27,554 nucleotides of DNA from Blastocladiella britannica. Its lineage: Eukaryota; Blastocladiomycota; Blastocladiomycetes; Blastocladiales; Blastocladiaceae. Position 1 is the stretch's first letter. Each line of letters starts with the position of its first letter. The translations under genes were made by a program, and so were the position numbers. Below, piece after piece: positions 1 through 9,623 of the stretch. The notes beneath the pieces are model-generated. The model was given only the letters and a program-made list of their open reading frames with translations, was not told the origin of the DNA and ran no database searches. The stretch covers positions 1 through 27,554 of the forward strand of contig MU624730.1 of NCBI GenBank assembly GCA_025349905.2, read 5' to 3'.

Positions 1-427
1 AAAAACAAGGACTGAAGAATTCCATTGGCGATAAAACGGACGTTTTGTTCCACATCACTTCCATCGCAGAATTCTGCATCCGAAACTCTGTTCAGTGCGC
101 AGCCGTGGAGTTGACGCGAACCAACGTCAGGCAGGTTTTTCTGTCAAATCAGACAATGGTTGTTGACATGGCTCAAATAAATCAGTGACTCCCTCTTTGC
201 AAGATAAACTGCGACTTTCCCCCCTCTGGTTTCTCGCAGAAAGACTCTCTTTCCTTGCCAACTCCACCGCAGACCGTTGCTCTTGTTCACCTCATTTTTT
301 AATAATTGAACCGGCCTCATAATCTATCTTTGCGGCCTCTTTTTGTGTGCGTGTCGCTCCAAAGCCCGTAATCAACAACGAAATACACAGCTCACACTCA
401 CCGTAATAGGGAAATAAACAAAATCGA
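1..427. other. Intergenic/promoter region upstream of the BRCT gene
   Basis: No convincing coding sequence or RNA gene is visible. The short frames here lack splice support and look like chance. The last ~170 bases before the ATG at 428 are T- and C-rich followed by A-rich sequence, as expected for a promoter and 5' leader of the plus-strand gene. The start of the window may include the 3' flank of a gene lying further left. Confidence 0.5.
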
Positions 428-3237
428 ATGCTCCAAGTGACAAAATCGTCCATGACAACCGGTGCCACCAGCAAGCAGCGTCTCCTAGCGAATGGTGGTA
501 GTGGTGGAGCTGCAGCAGTTGCAGCTCAAGCATCAGCATCCAACACGGCCACGCGTCTGGCGGCTCTCAAGTCGTCCCTCACCGCCGCCAACGGCACCAA
601 CGGCACCAACGGCAGCGGCCCAACTCCACGCCACAGCCGGCCGTCCGCAGGTCCCTTTTCGACCGGATCAGCGTCCGAGCATGGCGATCCCACTCGGCGC
701 CGCGACACGCAAGTCTCGGACGGCTTCCCGCTAGGCGCATCGGCGTCCGAGGCCGGCGGCAACGCCAGCGATAGTGGGGACGTGGGCGAGCTGATCGGCG
801 CGTTTGCCGAGGGTGCGCAGGCGTTTCTCGAGTCGCTGGCGTCGGCGTTTGATGCGCGCGACGCGGCCGCGGCAGCGGTCCGCGCCAAGGCCGAGTCGCT
901 GGACGCCGAACTCGGCGAGCAAATGCAAATGACGGCCGAGGCGCGCGAGGAGGTGGCCAGGGCCGCCGCCGAAACCGCACGGGTGACGGACGAGCTGGAC
1001 CGCGCGCGCGCCGATGCCGCGGCCGCCACCGCTCGCGTCGAGGAACTGGCGGCCGACCGGGAACGCGCCGAGTCGGCGCACGCGGCCGAAATGGCCGCGG
1101 TCCAGGAACGGGTCGACGAAATCATGTCCGAGCTGGCGTCGGCGGCCGCTGCGCTCGAGGCACAGGAGCGACAGTCCGAGGAACTGACCACCGAGCTTGG
1201 GACTGTGCACGACGCGTTGCGCGATTCCCGCGCTGAGCTCGACGGGTGGGATGTCATGGGCGTCGAGTGGGCCAAGGAAAAGGACCGCCTCGAGGACGAC
1301 AAGGCGCAGCTGGCCAAGGATTTGCAGCAGTTCCGGGCCCAGATCGAGATCCTGCAAGAAGAGAGCGCCAACCGCGCCGATCTGGTGGTCGAGCTCGAGA
1401 CCGCGGTGGAGGAGGGCCGCCGGGAACTCGAAATGGCGCTCGGGCAGGTTGCGGATCTGGAGGAGAAGCTCAAGGGGTGCGACTTCTTCTTTACTTGCTT
1501 TTTCTATGTCACACTCATTCCATTTGGTGACGTAGACTGCAAAAGACGCACGACTCAGCGGCAGCGACGTTAGCGAGCACCAGCAAGGACCTGGCAGCCA
1601 AGTCGGCGGCCCTCGATGCGGCCCACGCGGCTCAAACCGCCTTGGAGGCGCAGCTTGTGGACCGCGCCGCGTACATTGCCAACGCCGACCACGAGATGCA
1701 AATTCTGCGCGAGCAGCGCGAGTCCTTTGAGACGGAGCTGGTGCGGATCACGGACGCGCTAGAGGACCTGGGCGTGGAAAAGAGCAAGGTCGAGGAGGCG
1801 CTCAAGGCTGCGACCGCGGCCTCGCGCTCGCACGAAGAGTCGGTCGAGGTCATGGCCAACCAGCTGGACGAGGAAAAGGCGGCACGGGCGGCGGCCGAGG
1901 ACGAGCTGCGGGCGGAACGCGCGCGCACCAAGGCCCGCAATGATGCTACTGGTGGTGGTGGTTCGGCGGCCATGTCGGCGGCAGGCACTGCTGAAAAGGA
2001 TCGGGAGATTGCCGCGCTTCGGGCCGAGATCGACGACCTCAAGAAACGGAATGCGCCGCTGCTGGTGCCCAAGACCCGCGGTCCCTCGTCCATCATGTCC
2101 ACGTCGTCGCAGCTGTACTCGACCATGGAGCGGCTCGGGCTCAAGCGCAAGGCCGACGGCAGCGCCGCGAGCGTTGTGGGCGGCAGCGGCGGGATCTCGG
2201 TGCCCAAATTCCGCGTGCCTGCGGTTGCTAGCAGCAACACGGCAGGATCCGAGTTTGCAGGTCCGGCATTCAAGCGCGCTCGCGTCGACGCGAGCGCTGC
2301 CGGGAACGGCCACGTCCAGTTCCGTACGCCTGGATCGCGCCGTGGGGCGGCCGATTCCGCGGTGGCGTCCGAGTACGCTGGGTCTGTCGTTGGCATGGCC
2401 ACGTCGCGCACCCCGGGCAGCCGCGCGAGTTCGGGCGGGATGCGCAAGTCGACCACCGTGACGTTTAGCGGGTTCCGCGAGTCGCTTCCTGACTACACGC
2501 CCGGGCTCAAGGAAAAGCTGGTCAAGATGATTGAGACGCTTAATGGTGCGTTCTCAATTTCTTTTTCCTTGAAGTTGGGCTTACCTTCTTTCGATTGGAT
2601 CTAATAGGCGCCGTCGTGACGGCAAACGACGAGTTTGACATGACGATCACCCATGTGGTGACGCCTGCCAACTCTCGCACGGTACTTTCGTTGTTTTGAT
2701 TGATCCTTGTGATCGAGCTGACGCTTTGGGTTGCGTGCTCCTAGTTCAAAACACTTGCTGCCGCCCTCTCGCACCGGTGGCTTATTTTCGACGTGGCCTG
2801 GATCCAAAAGTCGCTCGAGGCCGGCAAGTTTGTTCCTCCCGAGGCCTATGGCGTGCGTTACTTTTCGGCGCCATTCAAGGGTACTCTTTCTCTTTTTACA
2901 GGTGTGGATGAAGATCTCAACCAATCTTTTTTCACAGGCAAATCGGTCTGCCTCACGCCCAAGTTCCTGGAAGAGAATGCCAGCCGCCAGTTCCGCATCG
3001 ACAATGCCAAGCAGCTGGTGGAGACGTACGGCAAGGGCACGTTGACGACCAGCCCCAAGGGCGCCGACTGGATCCTGACGGCGGCCAGCGACAAGGAAGC
3101 GTACACTGGAAAGCGTCTCGACTGGACGGGATTCATCAAGGTATGGCTTCTCATATTCCGCGCGACTCAGTAGGACACTCACATTGATCCATCGATAGCT
3201 CATTATGCCCGACGAGCAACTCAAGGCGGCCAAGTAA
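428..3237 (+). CDS. Coiled-coil protein with C-terminal tandem BRCT domains
   Basis: Six exons: 428-1476, 1536-2545, 2608-2681, 2745-2880, 2938-3140, 3199-3237; 836 aa. All introns are GT-AG, 57-63 nt, with matching phases. Residues ~1-115 are low-complexity (a TNG repeat and Ser/Pro tract). Residues ~120-525 form long Ala/Glu/Arg-rich heptad sequence, a predicted coiled coil. Then comes a basic linker with KRKA and KRAR clusters (possible nuclear signals). BRCT1 runs ~655-750, opening with TTVTFSGF and carrying the typical late tryptophan in FDVAWIQKSL. BRCT2 runs ~757-836, opening with GKSVCLTPKF. BRCT pairs usually bind phosphopeptides in DNA-damage or cell-cycle proteins, so a nuclear scaffold role is inferred. 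A second in-frame ATG at 452 could be the real start. I do not recognise a named orthologue; Crb2/Rad9, Brc1/Rtt107 and microcephalin share BRCT pairs but not clearly this architecture. The stop lies 78 bp from the convergent peptidase stop. Confidence 0.85.
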
Positions 3238-3315
3238 CTGTATCGGACACCAAGCACAAAGAACCTATTTATTTTCACCACCCTGTCCCCATAATTGTTT
3301 CCCCAAATGGAAAAA

Positions 3316-5495
3316 TCACACCTGTCCAACAATCCGAACCACCGCCGACGCCCCTTCAATGTTCTTGGACACGCTTCCGCCGGCTGGCAGTGCACGCACC
3401 ATTGGGCCCATGTGCGTGGCCAAAAACACTTCGATCTTGGTGTACATGTCGACGCGATTGAGCGGGCGGGTGAACATGTGGCCCTCGTCCGCGTACTCGG
3501 CTGTATCCCCATTTCGTACAGTAAGGTAAGCATATTTTTACAGTAAATGAAGAAGGGAACACAAGCATACCATAGCACACGTTCCCGCCTGTAGCTTGAA
3601 TGGCCGCGACAATCTGCTCCGACTCGGCCGCCTTGACGCGTGCATCGTTCTTGCCCTGAATAATGAGCAGCGGCCGGCAAATGCGGTGCGCAAAATGAAC
3701 CGGCGACACCGAGTCCAGAAGCGCCGCGTCGTGGTCCGGGTGGCCCGTGCGTGCGTGAAACATGGCCAGGAATGCGTCCCAGTACGCCGGAAACGACCGG
3801 ATCAGCGTGCACAGGTTCGACGGGCCGACAATGTCCACCGCGCACGTGAAAAATTGAGGGGTCAGAGATACTCCGCACAGCGCCGCGTACCCGCCGTACG
3901 ACCGGCCCATGATGGCCAAGTGGGCGCGGTCGGCCAAACCCTGGGCCACCGCGTACTCGGCCGCATCGAGCAGGTCGGCTTGCATGGCTCCGCCCCATTG
4001 CTTGAACCCGGCCGCTAAATGGCGCGTGTTGAACCCGGTCGAACCGCGGTAGTTGGGTTGCAGGACCAGGTACCCGCGGTCCGCGAGCCAGTGCGGGACC
4101 GCAGCGTACCCGAAATGGTCGCGCATCCAAGGTCCGCCGTGCGGGACCACTACCAGTGGTCGAGGTGACTGGCCGGCCGTGTACGCCGGTGGGAACGTCA
4201 GGTACGCTTGCAAAGGAAGTCCGTCGCGCGCGGTGAACTGCACCGACGTCATGCGGCCGAGCTGGAGCCCCGAAAGCGCAGTACTGGACGTGAACAGGGG
4301 CTCAAAGTGCTCATCCCCACCGGCCAACCCCGCCTTGTGATACAAGACCCACGCGTTGGGCTTGTTGGCAAACATGAGCTCTAACAGCCACAAGCCCTCG
4401 GGCGCAGCCAGAAACTTGACATCGGCATCGTGCTTGGCCGCGTACGCTTCCACGCGCGCCCAGTGATCGGCGACACTGTTATCAGAGTCGTGGTCAAGAA
4501 CGTGCCACCGCGCGCGACCATCATCCACTGACACCAGCTGCGCGTGTCCTGGCCGCGCGCTACAGAACTTGACGCTGATGACGTCCAGTGGCCGCTCAAA
4601 TAGTACCGACTCGGCACCAATGTTGCGGGAAGGATCCAGAGCCACCAGCGCAGCGGCATCGCGGCCAACCGACGACGACACCACCAAGGTCTGGTTCGCT
4701 GGGTTCCAGGCATGCGGGACCAACGTATCCTCGGGAATGGCCCGGCATATCGTTTTCCATTCCACTAAGGCGTCGATTGCTGGGCGGCGGACCTGAATGG
4801 ACCGCGACCCGTCGGGTTCCATGATCACCACCGCACACACAAACAGGTTTGGGTCAGCAATCACGGTGGCAGTGTTGTCGGGGACCCGGGTGTCGAGTCC
4901 CAGGTCGCCCGTGACCAAGTCCAGCCAGTAAATGTCATGGCGGCGCTCGTCCTCGCGATTCAAAGGGACAAGCGCACGGTTCGGGACCCACTTGTCTTGC
5001 ACGATCCACTCACCGTTGATCCCTGCGATATCCACTGTTATATCTATTTAATTTTTTTCATTCGCAATGTTGTCAGCTTGACGGCAGTACTTTGTGAAAT
5101 AAATAAAAAAAATTACTCGGAAACGGCGTCAGATCCACTGGCTCGGCACTCCCATTGATCGGAACCCGGTACAATCGGAAATCCTCGTCGCCGTCCGTGT
5201 CCTGGAGAAACAAGAGATGGGACGAGTCCAGCGTCCACTTGTAGTATCGAATGTCATGGGTTGGGTGATGGGTGATCTGCTGCGGTGAATCGCCAGTGGT
5301 ATCTGGGTGCACACCATTGCAGCGAAATTCGGCCAGCGGCTGGATCCACACCTGTAAATTCTTAGCAGCAGTGGTCGTTCCGGGCGCGAGCCAAGACAAG
5401 TACTGGCCATTCGGCGACAATTGCGGCGCTGCACGATCGGGACTGGCGAAAAACGTGTCGACTGGGGGTGGGGTGCTTGGCAACAACGATGGCAT
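3316..5495 (-). CDS. S9-family serine peptidase (prolyl oligopeptidase / acylaminoacyl-peptidase type)
   Basis: Three exons on the minus strand: 5495-5117, 5034-3571, 3500-3316; introns of 82 and 70 nt; 675 aa, a normal S9 length. The N-terminal ~400 residues read like the family's beta-propeller (for example SPNGQYLSW and WTLDSSHLLF). The C-terminal alpha/beta-hydrolase domain carries the catalytic triad: Ser505 in GRSYGG, Asp590 in GKNDARV and His622 in DEGHMF. The HGGPW oxyanion-side motif and NYRGSTGF are also present. No signal peptide or N-terminal membrane anchor is seen, so a cytosolic enzyme is inferred, cleaving short peptides or blocked N-terminal residues from small substrates. 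Exact specificity (acylaminoacyl-peptidase versus dipeptidyl-peptidase-like) cannot be told by eye. The ATG at 5495 is the first in frame and sits just before DTFFASP, typical of S9 N-termini. The ~250 bp up to the next gene holds its promoter. Confidence 0.92.
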
Positions 5496-5745
5496 TATAT
5501 TTATTCTCTATGATCCGTATTGTGAAAAGATAATTCCAATGATTCAAGTATATTTTACACTGCAAACAACATTGATCTCGGGCGTGTGCCGACGGCGAAC
5601 CCGTCCGCCGTGACTTGGATCTTGTTTTTTCTGGACTGGTCCAACTTGGAATTCTTGGAATGCTTGGAGCGCGCACTCCACCGCCGTATTTTTCGTTTTT
5701 CAAACACATTTTCAGGGCAATACGAAGGGAGCAATCACTCCTCCT

Positions 5746-6444
5746 TCAAGTGTCGTACTTTGGCGGCGGAGGCAGCGTGAGACTCAACCGCACCAGCGGC
5801 GTCGCGGCAGCATCTGGAACCAGCCCAGGGTGTGCAGGATCAAACAGCAACGACACGGTCGACGACTCCCGTATCGAAGTTCCCGGTGACGACGGCGCCG
5901 ACGACAATGGGGACGTTGGGAGCACGGCCGAGTCGCGGCGCATCGTAAACCACGACCCGGCCGCAACCCGCGGCGGCGGCGGCAACAGCGGTGTTCCCGC
6001 CGACGCCAGCACTGCCCGCGCGCTGGTGATGATCACCGCCCCGTCGTCGAGCTCGTTGATCTCCAGTCCTGATCCGACCCCTTGCAAGTCCAAGTGCACG
6101 TGTGAATCGGTGCCAGTGTTGCGGCCATACAACGAATACTTGGGAAGTGGATCGATGGTATCTTCCTCGCTGAGCGGGTGCGACGCCGATTCGGCCAAAG
6201 CCGCGGCAATCCGCAGTTCGGTGGCCCGGATCGCGTCGCGCTGCGCAATGTGCGCGTCCATGTCGCTGAATTGCCGGCGCCGGAACATGAAGAAACCCGA
6301 TGGAGCTACAGTGGTCAGCGCTGCTTCGGGGTCGTTGGGGTCGATGGTGCGGGGGCGGGGAGAGATGAGGTACAGGAACAGGATCACGATGCCGATGGTC
6401 ACGCCCATGAGAAGGTACTTGATCCAGTCGAGTGAGTTTGACAT
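5746..6444 (-). CDS. Single-pass membrane protein with two PY (WW-binding) motifs
   Basis: One uninterrupted exon, 232 aa. Residues ~9-27 are a strong hydrophobic membrane segment directly followed by a basic PRPR stretch, so the long C-terminal part is probably cytosolic. It contains FMFRRRQF at ~51-59 and a helical, Ala/Glu-rich patch at ~62-88. The LPKY motif lies at 100-103 and a PPKY motif at 227-230, the last residues of the protein. PPxY and LPxY are established ligands of WW domains, notably Nedd4/Rsp5 ubiquitin ligases and their adaptors, so regulated ubiquitylation or trafficking is inferred. No enzyme domain is seen. The frame is open further upstream of 6444, but no ATG occurs there, so the ATG just before the membrane segment is chosen. 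No family name is recognised. Confidence 0.75.
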   Translation of the reverse strand: MSNSLDWIKYLLMGVTIGIVILFLYLISPRPRTIDPNDPEAALTTVAPSGFFMFRRRQFSDMDAHIAQRDAIRATELRIAAALAESASHPLSEEDTIDPLPKYSLYGRNTGTDSHVHLDLQGVGSGLEINELDDGAVIITSARAVLASAGTPLLPPPPRVAAGSWFTMRRDSAVLPTSPLSSAPSSPGTSIRESSTVSLLFDPAHPGLVPDAAATPLVRLSLTLPPPPKYDT

Positions 6445-7025
6445 TATTGAATAAGATGCGTGTAATTGGAGTGTCACTTCAGGTGCAAGATGCAGCAACT
6501 GCAATGGCAGGAAATGGGGACCCGGTTTCCCTTTTGTACTTTCCCGAATCCCAAGAAAAACAGGCAGCTGGAATAATGAAGAACCTTTTTCTTCCCTTTT
6601 CCCTTTTGAAAAACCGGTTACCAAAGCCGACAGTCGTCGAATCGACTGGTTCGGGAAATTTGATTGCGTTACGGAAAATCGCTAAAAGTGGAGAAACGCG
6701 ACCCCGCACGCGTCATGGCATCCAAAACGCAGGATAGAAGCGCCCGCAGTTGCATGGCGGCAAGGGAGATCAGATCATCTCTTGAAAATCTCCGGGGTTT
6801 GGTTTTGGAATAATCGTCAAAATGGGTTTCAAACTTTGGGTCATCGCGCCATCGCCTGCATAAGCGACCATCGACTCACTCTCAGCTCTCGTTGTGACTC
6901 GCACGCTCACCCTCCTCAGAGCGGAGCGGCGTTAATGCTGAATGAGACAGGCGACGAGGACAATACGGTCAATCAAAACATAGAAAAAGGCAAATGCATT
7001 CACACATTCCTTGAAAAAGAAAATG
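6445..7025. other. Intergenic region between the PY-motif gene and RPN7
   Basis: This 581-base stretch holds the 5' flank of the minus-strand membrane-protein gene and, at its right end, the 3' flank of RPN7. Pyrimidine/purine-biased runs occur around 6585-6610. I looked for tRNA A/B boxes, snRNA-like sequence and repeats and found nothing supportable. Confidence 0.5.
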
Positions 7026-8610
7026 TTAGATGTTGATGACACGACTCAGTTTCTGGACGCGGTTCAGCAGCAAGTCGCCCTGCTTGATGACCTGCTGGTA
7101 CTGCGCGTTCTTTGCGTCGGGCCGGTTGGTCTCGACCACCCCACGGACCTTGTCAATCACGCAGTTGAGGCGGCCCGCGCAGATGAACTTGTACAGGTCG
7201 CGGTCAATGAACTCGACTGACACCCCGAACGCCGACGCCATGTACTCGAGCGTGAGCGACCGGTACGACTCGAGGAGCTGAGCGTACCCGAGCACCCGCA
7301 TCTCGCGCACGTAGTACGAGTAGTGCGCGTGCAGGTAGTAGTTGTGCTTGAGCAGCTGCTCCATGTGCGCTATGTCATTTTTTTTTTTTCTTCTGTCAAT
7401 CGCGCATGTCGAAAGAGGTTTTAAAAGAGAAAGACGTACCCAGGGTCTTGAAAAACTCAACGTACTTGCACTCGTAGAGCGCGCGCATGTACGAGTCGAG
7501 GTGTGGCACCTGGTGCACGACCTCGAGGACCTCTGGCGACTCGATGAGCTGTATTTTGGGGGTGTCAATGAAAATGAAAGGAAAGGGAGCCAGAAATGAC
7601 AAAGCACCTTGGCCTTGATCTCGGGCCGCGGCAGTGAAAAGACCGACATGAGGACCGTGTACGAGACAAACTCCTTCATGTCCATGAGCTCGGTGGACGT
7701 GAACGTGGCCAGCGTCTCCAAAAACAGGGCCGCGGCGGTGCTAAAGTCGCGCTGCGTCATGAGGTACGTGGCCTCGTACACTTTGCAGCGGTTGCGGCGG
7801 TCCCAGTCGCCGCCCTCCTCGATAAGACTGCATATTACGTATGTATGAGTGATCTTCTTTCGGCAGGAAGAAAGAAAGAAAGAGAGAAAGCGTACGTCTT
7901 GGCCTTCTCGAGCTGCTGCTGGATCAAGACCCGATCGTCAAAGAAGAGGCCAATGCGCAGCTGCGAAAACACCAGGTCGATCTTGGCGCCCACGCCGGGC
8001 GTCTTTTCGTAGGCAATGCGGAATGCCGAGAGCGCTTTTTCCTACCATATTGAGTATTTTCGAGTCAAGTCAGGGGAACTGATTAAAATTTAAAGTGAAA
8101 AAAAAATACCTTCTCGCCAATCTTGGCCAGGTACTCGGCCTTGGCAATCAGCGCGTCCGAGATTTCCGTCTCTCCGGCCGCGGCCTCGGCGTCCTTGAGC
8201 TTGGCGTCGAGGGTGGCCAGGTGCTCGGTGTTCTTTTGATCCAGCGCGGCCGCGAACGTCGGATCGACGGGCAGGCTCAGATCGGCCGACACCTGGCGGT
8301 AGAAGGGCGCCATGTCTATTTGATATAGGGTGGTCAGTTTCGTTTCGTTTTTATTTTCTTTGTTGGATCGAGGTCGAGTCGTCGCCATTATCGCCGGCCT
8401 GGTCTGGCGCGTCCGTTTACCAATGCATAGACCCTCATCATCATTTTTTCATATAAATATGTTAATACCATTGGCCTTAATGGCGTCCCAGAGCGCGGCC
8501 TTGGCCGTGTCCTTGGCGGCCTGATCGGGACCGTGGAGCAGCGTAAAGCGCAGCTGGGCAAGAGCCAGGTCCGGGATCCGCGGGGCGTGCGTGTCGGACG
8601 AAGAAGACAT
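7026..8610 (-). CDS. RPN7: 26S proteasome regulatory subunit Rpn7 (PSMD6)
   Basis: Six exons: 8610-8469, 8315-8110, 8041-7896, 7827-7608, 7548-7440, 7369-7026; 388 aa, almost the length of human PSMD6 (389). The first intron is 153 nt, the longest in the window; the others are 59-70 nt. Conserved stretches include [83 protein letters not shown] and the C-terminal [13 protein letters not shown]. These match the family nearly end to end, including the N-terminal helical repeats and the C-terminal PCI domain. Rpn7 is a scaffold subunit of the proteasome lid, in nucleus and cytosol. The start is fixed by the only suitable ATG (MSSSSD). It is divergent from IMP1 over 78 bp. Confidence 0.97.
7827..8468 (-). 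repeat. AAAG-type simple repeat inside an RPN7 intron
   Basis: Within the third RPN7 intron (7828-7895) the plus strand shows a tandem GAAA/AAAG tract at about 7867-7890. On the transcribed strand this is a CTTT-rich pyrimidine tract, which may simply serve splicing. The outer coordinates cover the RPN7 intron-rich part in which it lies. Confidence 0.4.
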
Positions 8611-8688
8611 TTCTTTTTGGGGTGCTTGGCGGTTGGTCAGTGTCGGTCCTGCTGGTTTTTCGAATATCGAAAGAGCGATTAATTTATT
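8611..8688. promoter_or_regulatory. 78-bp shared divergent promoter of RPN7 and IMP1
   Basis: Only 78 bases separate the two opposite ATG codons, so both 5' leaders and core promoters must fit here or overlap the neighbouring coding sequence. A short inverted repeat, TTCGA-ATA-TCGAA, occupies 8659-8671. No yeast-type proteasome element (GGTGGCAAA) is present. Confidence 0.6.
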
Positions 8689-9534
8689 ATGGCCGCTGCT
8701 GCATTTGCCGCCCGGCACCCACTGCTCAAGGCCGCGGCCGACAACTTATTGTTTCTGGCCAAGATCGGCGCGTTTGTGCACGTCTTTAACTCGTACGTGG
8801 CCGAGGTCACTATGGTTCGCGGGCTTCAATTTCTTTGCAACAATACGTTACACGCGTCTAGTGCTCGCTCCTGGAATGGAATGGACGCGCGCTCAGTACA
8901 ATGTATTTTTAGTGCATGGGTCCATCGATGCTCCCGACCTTCAACATGATGGGCGATTTCGTGCTCATTGACAAGGCCACCCCACGGCTGTGGCCTGTGA
9001 CCCTTGGCGACGTGGTGGTGGCTACCAGCTTGACCAGTCCGGATCGTATCGTATGCAAGCGCATCACTGGCATGGTATGCCCATTTATATATATCGTTGT
9101 ACTCTAGAAGCTCATGGTTAATTTTTTTAGGAAAACGACCTGATTTGCGTCGACCCCTCGGTTCCCATTAACCAGCGCGAGTACTTGCGCGTCCCTCGCG
9201 GCCATGTGTGGCTCTCGGTCCGTTTTCTTCCCCATTTTTTGCTCTGTGATCTTGTTGGATCTATCTTTGATTGAGAAAAATAGGGCGACAACATGTCCAA
9301 CTCGACCGACTCGCGCAACTACGGGCCAGTACCAATGGCCCTCGTCAAGGGGAAAGTGACCGCCAGGGTATATATATATATGCCTTACTTATATGAATGA
9401 GCCTATAATTCTCACACCTTGTCCCTTTCCAGATATGGCCAGAACCCAAATGGATCGTGAATGGAATCGAGCAGGCAAAGCTCGAGCGCATGGTGCAGCA
9501 ACGAGAGCTCGAGGAGGCATCGCGGCGGCCATGA
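8689..9534 (+). CDS. IMP1: Mitochondrial inner membrane protease subunit Imp1 (IMMP1L), signal peptidase family S26
   Basis: Five exons: 8689-8814, 8913-9074, 9131-9217, 9284-9367, 9433-9534; 186 aa, close to yeast Imp1 (190). Introns are 98, 56, 66 and 65 nt. After an N-terminal segment that can anchor in the membrane (~18-36), the catalytic serine Ser47 lies in CMGPSMLPT and the general-base lysine Lys91 in CKRITG. Further family motifs are GDVVVA, RGHVWLSGDN and [12 protein letters not shown], the last typical of Imp1-type subunits. The enzyme removes sorting signals from proteins delivered to the intermembrane space. The splice VTM|CMGPSM was preferred because it restores the family's hydrophobic-Met-Cys spacing; its donor begins GTTCGC, and the third intron's GTCCGT, both unusual. 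The C-terminus has a charged helix. The stop faces the convergent CTLH gene 89 bp away. Confidence 0.94.
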
Positions 9535-9623
9535 CACACCCGTCTCATGTGAGAAACAAACAATGCATTCCATCGCCTCGGATGCCATCCCTCCTCATTA
9601 GAAAAGTCGACAACAACTCTCTC

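Noticed and set aside
526..1473. A 315-codon Ser/Ala-rich minus-strand frame opposite the coiled-coil gene.
   Set aside because: It is the reverse reading of the heptad-repeat coding sequence; composition and the exon structure support the plus strand.
5615..6454. A 279-codon plus-strand frame opposite the PY-motif membrane protein.
   Set aside because: It is a GC-driven shadow; the minus strand has the membrane segment, ATG and meaningful motifs, while the plus frame has none.
6600..6700. Possible tRNA-like GGTTCG near 6647.
   Set aside because: No matching acceptor stem, A box or cloverleaf could be drawn.
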